5,833 nucleotides of DNA from UBA961 sp041191145 (GTDB lineage: Bacteria > Bacteroidota > Ignavibacteria > Kapaibacteriales > UBA961). Location: positions 1 to 5,833 of the forward strand of contig JBEEPK010000096.1 in assembly GCA_041191145.1 (NCBI GenBank), written 5' to 3'. How positions within the stretch are numbered: the stretch's first letter is position 1; each line of letters starts with the position of its first letter. Below, one piece after another: positions 1-5,833 of this stretch. The notes below the pieces were generated by a model. That model saw only the letters and a list, made by a program, of their open reading frames with translations, made no database searches and was not told the DNA's origin. Both the position numbers and the translations under genes were made by a program.

Positions 1-555
1 GGATCACAGCCATGGTATGACTTCTATTCCGATAGTAAATATGCACCGGGTACTGAAGATCATGTTGATGCACCACTTGAAAAATTACCCGCATTCGTGC
101 AAGGTGGCTCCATCATTCCAATGCAGTCTATTATTCAGCATACAGGTGAAAAAAGTTCAGACACCCTTTTTGTCCATGTCTATGCGGCAAATTCAGGTGT
201 CACCAATCAGCAGATATATCACGATGATGGATTGACCTATTCTTATGAAAAGGGTACATATTCCCACATGAATATCATCTATGATGCTGGTAAAAAGAAC
301 ATTACATTTGATGCACCAAAAGGTAATTACAAAACACACTATAATGTCATAACAGTCTTGATGCATGGTCTCGATGAAATGTCCAAAGGAATGAACATCA
401 ATGGTACTTCCACAAAGGTTGAAAAGAGGTCGATTTCATTCATGAAAGCACTCAGCAATTTCGACCCACTGGGTGGACCTGCCCGTGAAGGATTCATGAA
501 TGTACAAGCAATTCATATCCCCTATCCGAAAGCAAAAACGAGTATTCAATGGTAA
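1..555 (+). CDS. Glycoside hydrolase family 31 enzyme, C-terminal part (5' end outside window)
   Basis: Frame 1 is open from the first base to a TAA at 553-555, giving 184 residues of a protein whose start and catalytic barrel lie upstream. The residues match the C-terminal beta-sandwich domains of GH31 enzymes (alpha-glucosidase, alpha-xylosidase). WYDFYSD at residues 5-11 corresponds to the family's W-x-D-F/Y-x-[TS]-G stretch, LPAFVQGGSIIPMQ at 29-42 to the P-x-F-V-[RK]-x-G-[SG]-I-[IL]-P segment, and YHDDGLTYSYEKG at 73-85 to the Y-x-D-D-G-x-[ST]-x-x-Y-x-x-G motif of the distal domain. The enzyme would cleave alpha-linked glycosides and probably acts in the periplasm or outside the cell. 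The signal peptide and catalytic aspartates are not in the window, so location, substrate and integrity cannot be judged. A GTG at 97 is internal (Val33), not a start. A terminator follows 2 nt after the stop. Family call is secure; exact activity is not. Confidence 0.87.
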   Translation, partial: GSQPWYDFYSDSKYAPGTEDHVDAPLEKLPAFVQGGSIIPMQSIIQHTGEKSSDTLFVHVYAANSGVTNQQIYHDDGLTYSYEKGTYSHMNIIYDAGKKNITFDAPKGNYKTHYNVITVLMHGLDEMSKGMNINGTSTKVEKRSISFMKALSNFDPLGGPAREGFMNVQAIHIPYPKAKTSIQW

Positions 556-557
556 GT

Positions 558-587
558 AAAAGGACATCGCGAGATGTCCTTTTTTTT
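558..587 (+). terminator. Intrinsic (rho-independent) terminator after the GH31 gene
   Basis: AGGACATC at 561-568 pairs perfectly with GATGTCCT at 573-580. Three A-T pairs (558-560 with 581-583) extend this to 11 bp. The loop is GCGA (569-572), a GNRA-type tetraloop. The stem runs into eight T residues at 580-587. It begins just after the GH31 stop codon and precedes the promoter for the next gene, so it separates the hydrolase transcript from the kinase-permease-receptor run. Confidence 0.92.
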
Positions 588-602
588 GTGTATAACTTGA
601 CT

Positions 603-633
603 ATTGCCCAAGAGTTAACTTTTTGTAAATTTG
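603..633 (+). promoter_or_regulatory. Bacteroidota-type promoter upstream of the ROK kinase
   Basis: TAAATTTG at 626-633 matches the Bacteroidota -7 consensus TAnnTTTG at every fixed position. ATTG at 603-606 lies exactly 19 nt upstream, where the TTTG-like -33 element is expected for this phylum's primary sigma factor. It sits between the terminator and the kinase start, in the correct orientation. Transcription would begin near 638-641, leaving an untranslated leader of about 65 nt. The call rests on pattern matching; no conserved operator is evident beside it. Confidence 0.62.
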
Positions 634-705
634 CTCGTCAAATCCAAGCACTTCCCAATCGAAACCATATATCTATCAAGAATTTAGACAATTCTCGAGT
701 TGTTC

Positions 706-1644
706 ATGTTTGCAGGCATAGACATAGGCGGTACCAGTATAAAGTATGGTGTAACCACCAAAGATGGTGCCATATTGTTTCAAGACTCCATTCCAACTGA
801 ACCGGAAAAAGGTCCTGATCACATGGTTGCCCGTCTGCAAAAACTCATTCATGATATCTCCGAAGCTTTTCCGGAATTAATGTCATTCGGCATTGGTTTT
901 CCCTCGGTTGTCAATCCCACGGATGGCTGTATTTATTATCCTCCGAATCTCCCCGGTTGGGGCATTGTGCCACTAGTACAACTTTTGCAATCAGCCACAA
1001 CACTTCCTGTAGCGATTGATAATGATGCGAATGTCGCGGCACTTGCTGAGGCCAAACTCGGTGCCGGTAAAAATGCTTCCCACTTTTTATATGTGACTTT
1101 AGGTACAGGAGTTGGAGGTGGAATCATCATCAATCATTCCATTTTTACTGGTGAAAGAGGCGGCGCGGGAGAAATTGGACATATCATCATAAGAGCAGAT
1201 GATGAACCCGGTGATGAACTTCCCTATCGTACAGGTACTTTAGAGCATCATATCGGGAGATATGGATTAATCCGTATGGCAAAGGAATTTGCACAGAAGC
1301 ATCCTGATTCCTTGCTCAACAACTATAACAATCTCGATGTTGAAGATATATCTCATTGTGCTGATGAGGGCGATGATGCCGCAATACAGTGCATGAAACA
1401 AGCAGGAAAATTATTGGGTCTTGGACTTGCAACGATTCTCGCTGTTTTGGACATGCGCGTGGTGGTGATTGGTGGTGGAATATCACAATCATGCCCGATC
1501 TTTTTCGAAACAACACTTTCCACTTTGAAATCAAGAGCATTGCCAACGATTGCCCAACTTGCGGAAATCAGGAAGGCACATTTCAGTCATAATGCAGGTC
1601 TTGTGGGTGCTGCCATGCTTGGCAGATTGCGCACGGGAATTTAA
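706..1644 (+). CDS. ROK-family sugar kinase (glucokinase-like), lacking the zinc-motif cysteines
   Basis: This 312-residue cytoplasmic kinase probably phosphorylates glucose or a related hexose with ATP. The N-terminal phosphate-binding motif is DIGGT (6-10). DNDANVAALAE (105-115) holds the predicted catalytic Asp107, LGTGVGGG (132-139) is the second nucleotide-binding loop, GEIGH (155-159) carries the sugar-contacting Glu and His, and IGGGIS (255-260) is the adenosine motif. Length is normal for the family. The CxCGxxGCxE zinc motif that usually follows GEIGH is absent; the region reads DEPGDELPYRTGTLE (166-180), where GTLE stands where GCLE is expected. I chose ATG 706 because it places DIGGT six residues from the start, as in relatives; an in-frame TTG at 700 would add two residues. 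No clear Shine-Dalgarno precedes it, which is common in Bacteroidota. The permease gene follows 12 nt after the stop. Substrate is inferred from neighbours; fructokinase, N-acetylhexosamine kinase or regulator roles are less likely, and no DNA-binding domain is present. Confidence 0.88.
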   Translation: MFAGIDIGGTSIKYGVTTKDGAILFQDSIPTEPEKGPDHMVARLQKLIHDISEAFPELMSFGIGFPSVVNPTDGCIYYPPNLPGWGIVPLVQLLQSATTLPVAIDNDANVAALAEAKLGAGKNASHFLYVTLGTGVGGGIIINHSIFTGERGGAGEIGHIIIRADDEPGDELPYRTGTLEHHIGRYGLIRMAKEFAQKHPDSLLNNYNNLDVEDISHCADEGDDAAIQCMKQAGKLLGLGLATILAVLDMRVVVIGGGISQSCPIFFETTLSTLKSRALPTIAQLAEIRKAHFSHNAGLVGAAMLGRLRTGI

Positions 1645-1656
1645 AGGACATATTCT

Positions 1657-2931
1657 ATGGCGATACAACATACCGCTTCTTCAAACACAACTCAATCACA
1701 GCAATCCGGATATGTAGGACCACTTGCTACAATGGCATCCCTCATGTTCATGATTGGATTCATCACTTGTTTGAATGATATTCTTCTTCCCCATTTGAAG
1801 ATTGTATTTGATTTGAGTTATTCGGAAGCATCACTCATTCAACTTGCATTTTTCTTTGGATATTTTTTCGCTGCAATTCCATCTGGGAGCATCATTTCAA
1901 AGTTTGGATATAAGAAAGGTACATCAATCGGACTCTTCACGGCCGGCATTGGTGCATTGATGTTTTATCCAGCCGCATCTCTTCCTTCATTTGCATTTTT
2001 CCTTGTGGCTCTCTTTACCATGGCAGCCGGCTTCGCATTATTGCAAGTTGCGATCAATCCCTATGTGAGTGTGCTCGGACCATCTGAAACATCATCCAGT
2101 AGATTGGTATTGGTGCAGGCATTCAATTCCGTTGGAACAACGATCGCTCCATATTTTGGAAGTTTATTTATTCTTGCCGGCACATTATCCATGGCTGAAA
2201 TCATGAAGATGGATGCCGTGGAGCAAACAGCATATAAACTCTCACAAGCAGCATCAGTTCAAATGCCATATATCGGTTTGGCTCTCGCATTGATTGTGCT
2301 CGGTTTGATTGTCTTTTTCTTGCATCTTCCTTCCATTGCATCTGTGGAAGGAGAGGCCGAACGCACATCAACATATGCCGATGTATGGAAAGTGAATCGT
2401 TTGAGACTTGGCGTTTTTGGCATTTTCGCCTATGTCGGTGGTGAAGTTGCCATCGGTAGTTTTCTCGTGAATTTCATGGGACTCCCCACAATTGCCAATA
2501 TGCAAGAATCACAAGCGGCAGGATATATCGCTTATTATTGGGGTGGTGCCATGATCGGAAGATTTATTGGTTCTGCATTGCTGAGAACATTTGCCCCCGG
2601 AAAACTTTTAGGCATTCAAGCTCTCATAGCGGCTTTGCTTGTATCCATGGGAGTTCTTTCAAATGGAAGCACCGCCATGTGGTCCATGCTGCTTGTAGGA
2701 CTCATGAATTCCATCATGTTCGCAACGATTTTCACATTGGCAATCAAGGATCTTGGTCCACTCACCAATAAAGGTGGAAGTTTGCTTAATATGGCAATTG
2801 TCGGTGGTGCGGTTGTGCCGGCAATTCAAGGCTTGGCAGCCGATTCATTCGGTTTGCATATTTCATTCGTGATTCCGATTCTCTGTTATGCATATATCGT
2901 GCATTATGGATTTATTGGATCAAAAAAGTAA
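1657..2931 (+). CDS. MFS sugar permease, FucP/GluP (FHS) family, probable glucose/galactose:H+ symporter
   Basis: This 424-residue inner-membrane protein is highly hydrophobic, with about 12 predicted transmembrane helices and a longer polar linker near residues 228-245 between the two halves. It resembles the glucose/galactose branch of the fucose:H+ symporter family. The first helix contains FITCLNDILLPHLK (35-48), whose Asp41 matches the protonatable Asp of E. coli FucP. FGYKKG (83-88) is the cytoplasmic loop after helix 2, LLQVAINPYVSVLG (128-141) lies in helix 4, and GRFIGS is in the C-terminal half. At the helix-4 site where FucP has a Glu, this protein has Gln130, as I recall for GluP-type sugar transporters, which argues against a strict fucose role. 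AGGA at 1645-1648 lies 8 nt before the ATG, a reasonable ribosome binding site. Its place 12 nt after a sugar kinase fits uptake followed by phosphorylation. The family call is firm; the sugar is inferred. Confidence 0.9.
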   Translation: MAIQHTASSNTTQSQQSGYVGPLATMASLMFMIGFITCLNDILLPHLKIVFDLSYSEASLIQLAFFFGYFFAAIPSGSIISKFGYKKGTSIGLFTAGIGALMFYPAASLPSFAFFLVALFTMAAGFALLQVAINPYVSVLGPSETSSSRLVLVQAFNSVGTTIAPYFGSLFILAGTLSMAEIMKMDAVEQTAYKLSQAASVQMPYIGLALALIVLGLIVFFLHLPSIASVEGEAERTSTYADVWKVNRLRLGVFGIFAYVGGEVAIGSFLVNFMGLPTIANMQESQAAGYIAYYWGGAMIGRFIGSALLRTFAPGKLLGIQALIAALLVSMGVLSNGSTAMWSMLLVGLMNSIMFATIFTLAIKDLGPLTNKGGSLLNMAIVGGAVVPAIQGLAADSFGLHISFVIPILCYAYIVHYGFIGSKK

Positions 2932-2972
2932 ATACAGAGTAACTATTGTTTCATAATTCTGAATGGAGCTAT

Positions 2973-5833
2973 ATGCGCATACCATACGCTCTTCTTCTTG
3001 CTTTCATGTTTTCTTGCTCCGGCATCATTGCCATGGCGCAAACCATGATTTCGGGTAAGATCACAGATAGAAAATCCAATGATCCCCTCAAGGGTGCAAC
3101 AGTCAGAGTAGACGGCACAACGATGGGTGGTCTTACGGCAAAAGATGGATCGTTTTCCATCAAAGTTGGCAAGGGCGGTACATATAAATTGTCCGTGAAT
3201 TTTGTCGGCTATAAAAAACAATCCAGAACCATTACGGTAAAAGATGGTGAAACTGCATCCGCAGTATTCAATCTTGAAGCCGATCTTCTGAAACTCAATG
3301 AAACTGTTGTTGTTGGTTATGGAACAACACAAAAACGCGATGTGACAGGTTCATATGCAACAGTGAAATCCGAAGAAATCGTGAATCGTCCTGCGCCGAG
3401 CTTTGAATCGCTTTTGCAGGGTCGCTCACCCGGCGTTCAAATTTTACAATCAAATGGAATGGCCGGAACAGCAGCAACTGTGCGCGTTCGTGGAGTTGGA
3501 TCGATTTCAGCGAATACTCAGCCACTCTATGTTGTTGATGGAGTTCCCATCACAACAGGAGATTTCGGTTCAGGAAGCATTGCAACAAACTCCAATGCAT
3601 TATCATTTTTGAATCCGAATGATATCGAAAGCATTGATATTTTAAAAGATGCCGCTGCAACCGCAATCTATGGTTCACGTGGAGCGAATGGCGTTGTTTT
3701 GATCACAACAAAACGTGGCAAACTTGGAGTAGCACGCATTAGCATGGGCGTATCACAAGGTATCAAAACAGAAGCAAATCGTTTGGATATCGTTGATCGT
3801 GATACTTGGATCAATTTATTCTATGAAGCGAGAAGAAATGATGTAGTCGACTCTTTGCAAAAACTCGCTCCAAATAAAGGTAAGTCTTGGAAAGATGTAC
3901 AAGGCATGATTGATACATCAACCTCATGGCAGAACATCATCAATAATACTCGCATGCCACAAGGTTTCACTCGTGAGACAGCAGCGAATACAAATTGGCT
4001 CGATCAAACATTGCGCACCGGCAATACCCAAGAAGCATATTTGACGATTTCCGGTGGTAGTGAAACAACGAAGTATTATTTCAATACAACCTATTTCAAT
4101 GAAAAAGGTTTTATTGTTGGTAATGATTATCAGCGTATTAATACTCGCATCACGCTTGATCAAAAAGCAAATGATTGGTTAGATATCGGTGTTTCATTCA
4201 ATGCCAATCGTGAAGAAAACAATCGTGTGAATTCCGCATGGGCCGGTGGTTTCGGTAATGCATTTTCCGCATCTCTTCCTATCTTCCCTGTGTATGATTC
4301 AACAGGTGCATATTGGAGACCCCAAACCGGTTTGAATCCTGTTGCAGATCTTGAAAATAGAAGATTCCTCGCAACCACATGGAGATTATTCGGTAATGGT
4401 TATGCGCAAGTAAATCTTGCTGATAATCTCAATATTCGCTTCTCCGGTGGTGTGGATTTCATGAGTCTACGCGAAGATCGTTTCGCACCAATTGTGATTA
4501 CAGCAGATCCAACTGCCGAAGAGCGTAGAGTGCAAGTGGTGAATTGGACAACCAATGCAATTCTCTCTTGGAAAGCACTTGATCTTGAAGATCATCAATT
4601 GACTTTTGTTGGTGGTATGGAATCTCAAAGATCCGAGCAAAGAGATCTTGGAACAACAGGTAATACATTCCCCAATAATTATTTCACAACGCCTCAATCT
4701 GCATCTGTCAGAAATGGCTATGCATTCGGCACTGAATTTGGTTTGATTTCTTATTTGGCAAGAACAAGTTATACATTGATGGATCGCTATTTGTTTAGCT
4801 TAAGCATCCGCACCGATGGTTCTTCCAGATTCGGTGAAAACAATCGCTATGGTTTCTTCCCCGCAGGCTCATTCGCTTGGATCATGTCCAATGAAGATTT
4901 CTTGAAAGGCAATGATGTTCTTACCTTCGCTAAACTTCGTGCGAGTTATGGTATTTCTGGAAATGCCGCAATTGGTGACTTCACATGGCAAGGTGTTTAT
5001 AGCACAGGTAGCAATTATAATGGCAATCCGGGCACAATGCCGGGTCAATTACCCAATAGTGATTTGACATGGGAAACATCAAGACAACTTGATTTGGGAA
5101 TTGATTTCGGACTGTTCAATGATCGCATTTCAGGTTCTATCGGTTATTATGATCGTATGAGTTATGGCATGCTCTTGAATGAGCGAGTTCCCTCTTCTTC
5201 CGGATTCAGCTCTGTCATAAATAATGTTGGTGAAATGAGCAATACCGGCATAGAATTCAATATTCGTTCCGTAAACATCAGCACACCTGAATTTGAATGG
5301 ACCACTGACTTCAATATCACATATAATGTGAACAAAATCATTTCACTTGGCACAATCACAAATCCCGATGGTGTGGATTTGGGCTTTGGCGAAACCAGAG
5401 CAATCGTTGGTTATCCATTCGCATCATTCTTCATCGTACGCTCAGCCGGTGTTGATCCTGAAACAGGTTTACCTGTCTATTATCGCCCAACAACAGTTGC
5501 AGGAGCAGATGGCAAGCCTATTCAAAACAATGGATTGAATGGCAGACCATTGGCCCTCGAAGAAGCACGCGATTCACTCGGAGTGCCTCTTGCATGGAAT
5601 GCAACATGGCGCGTTCCGACCGGAAAAAATTATCCAGATTTCTTTGGTGGAATTACCAATACATTCCGTTATGATAATTTTGATTTCACAACGCAATTCG
5701 TGTATCAAATTGGAAATACCATATATGATGATGCAGGAAAGAGACTTGTTGGAAATATGGGTTTCTCATGGAATCAAATGACAAAGACGCTTGATAGATG
5801 GACAGAGCCTGGACAAGAGACAGATGTTCCAAG
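2973..5833 (+). CDS. SusC/RagA-like TonB-dependent outer-membrane receptor, 3' end outside window
   Basis: Frame 3 is open from ATG 2973 to the window end: 953 codons plus two bases, without a stop. A signal peptide spans residues 1-22 (Arg2, hydrophobic core 6-20, AMA before Gln23). Residues about 25-105 form a carboxypeptidase-regulatory-like beta-sandwich (ISGKITD, KGATVRVDGT, FVGYKKQ), followed by the SusC-type TonB-box region ETVVVGYGTTQKR (110-122). The plug runs from about 123 to 250, with LQGRSPGVQI, VRVRGVGS (170-177), LYVVDGVPI (185-193) and the plug-end motif YGSRGANGVVLITTKRGK (233-250). The rest is a beta-barrel. RWTEPGQETDVP at 942-953 resembles the segment near the end of SusC proteins, so roughly 50-90 residues are probably missing. 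There is no N-terminal STN domain, so no sign of anti-sigma signalling. GGAG at 2965-2968 precedes the start, and an in-frame TAA at 2940-2942 bounds it upstream. It would import oligosaccharides using TonB energy, normally with a SusD partner, expected downstream. Substrate is inferred only from neighbours. Confidence 0.95.
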   Translation, partial: MRIPYALLLAFMFSCSGIIAMAQTMISGKITDRKSNDPLKGATVRVDGTTMGGLTAKDGSFSIKVGKGGTYKLSVNFVGYKKQSRTITVKDGETASAVFNLEADLLKLNETVVVGYGTTQKRDVTGSYATVKSEEIVNRPAPSFESLLQGRSPGVQILQSNGMAGTAATVRVRGVGSISANTQPLYVVDGVPITTGDFGSGSIATNSNALSFLNPNDIESIDILKDAAATAIYGSRGANGVVLITTKRGKLGVARISMGVSQGIKTEANRLDIVDRDTWINLFYEARRNDVVDSLQKLAPNKGKSWKDVQGMIDTSTSWQNIINNTRMPQGFTRETAANTNWLDQTLRTGNTQEAYLTISGGSETTKYYFNTTYFNEKGFIVGNDYQRINTRITLDQKANDWLDIGVSFNANREENNRVNSAWAGGFGNAFSASLPIFPVYDSTGAYWRPQTGLNPVADLENRRFLATTWRLFGNGYAQVNLADNLNIRFSGGVDFMSLREDRFAPIVITADPTAEERRVQVVNWTTNAILSWKALDLEDHQLTFVGGMESQRSEQRDLGTTGNTFPNNYFTTPQSASVRNGYAFGTEFGLISYLARTSYTLMDRYLFSLSIRTDGSSRFGENNRYGFFPAGSFAWIMSNEDFLKGNDVLTFAKLRASYGISGNAAIGDFTWQGVYSTGSNYNGNPGTMPGQLPNSDLTWETSRQLDLGIDFGLFNDRISGSIGYYDRMSYGMLLNERVPSSSGFSSVINNVGEMSNTGIEFNIRSVNISTPEFEWTTDFNITYNVNKIISLGTITNPDGVDLGFGETRAIVGYPFASFFIVRSAGVDPETGLPVYYRPTTVAGADGKPIQNNGLNGRPLALEEARDSLGVPLAWNATWRVPTGKNYPDFFGGITNTFRYDNFDFTTQFVYQIGNTIYDDAGKRLVGNMGFSWNQMTKTLDRWTEPGQETDVP

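Noticed and set aside
597..625. Sigma70-like TTGACT at 597-602 with a possible -10 downstream.
   Set aside because: No good TATAAT-like hexamer lies at 16-18 nt spacing; the Bacteroidota ATTG/TAAATTTG pair in the same region fits much better.
687..704. Possible hairpin or operator just before the kinase start: GACAA at 687-691 against TTGTT at 700-704, around a CTCGAG palindrome.
   Set aside because: The arms give only four Watson-Crick pairs plus one G-U, and they are not symmetric about CTCGAG. This is too weak to call a structure or binding site.
549..800. An 83-codon open frame spanning the GH31 end, the terminator and the kinase start.
   Set aside because: It reads through the terminator hairpin and promoter and overlaps the kinase in another frame; the peptide has no recognisable features.
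1643..1651. AAAGGACAT repeated from the terminator arm (559-567).
   Set aside because: Only 9 bp, and the second copy serves as the permease ribosome binding site; most likely chance.
2932..2972. Possible promoter or terminator between the permease and receptor genes.
   Set aside because: The 41 nt hold no TAnnTTTG box, no stable hairpin and no T run; only a GGAG ribosome-binding-like site near the receptor start.
3006..3050. Alternative downstream ATG starts (Met12, Met21, Met25) for the receptor, and Cys15 as a lipoprotein site.
   Set aside because: Starting later would destroy the signal peptide, and the residues before Cys15 (MFS) do not fit a lipobox; cleavage after AMA at residue 22 is more plausible.
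2943..3332. A 129-codon open frame on the minus strand.
   Set aside because: It lies almost entirely antisense to the signal peptide and N-terminal domain of the SusC-like receptor, has a Cys- and Phe-rich composition unlike a real protein, and shows no recognisable motif.

Overview
The window looks like part of a carbohydrate-utilization locus from a member of the Bacteroidota (or a close relative in the FCB group). Three signs point there: a SusC/RagA-type TonB-dependent outer-membrane receptor, a FucP/GluP-type sugar permease next to a ROK sugar kinase, and a perfect match to the Bacteroidota -7 promoter element (TAnnTTTG) upstream of the kinase. Nothing in the sequence supports a finer placement.

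Layout, all on the + strand. (1) 1-555 is the C-terminal end of a glycoside hydrolase family 31 enzyme (alpha-glucosidase/alpha-xylosidase type), cut by the window start. (2) 558-587 is a strong intrinsic terminator that closes this unit, followed by a Bacteroidota-type promoter at 603-633. (3) 706-1644 is a ROK-family sugar kinase, probably glucokinase-like, lacking the usual zinc-binding cysteine cluster. (4) 1657-2931 is a 12-TM MFS sugar permease of the fucose/glucose-galactose (FHS) family. (5) 2973-5833 is a SusC-like TonB-dependent receptor, open for 953 codons with no stop and cut by the window end; it fills the second half of the window.

The parts make a coherent route, by inference from family roles. 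The SusC-like receptor imports oligosaccharides across the outer membrane. The GH31 enzyme releases monosaccharide, probably glucose. The permease carries it across the inner membrane and the ROK kinase phosphorylates it into central metabolism. Kinase, permease and receptor are 12 and 41 nt apart with no clear promoter or terminator between them, so they may share one transcript. A SusD-like lipoprotein gene would be expected just beyond the right edge.

I see no RNA genes, CRISPR arrays, mobile elements or long repeats. I do not see an undescribed system. The points most worth a second look are the zinc-motif-less ROK kinase and the compact terminator/promoter junction in front of the kinase-permease-receptor run.
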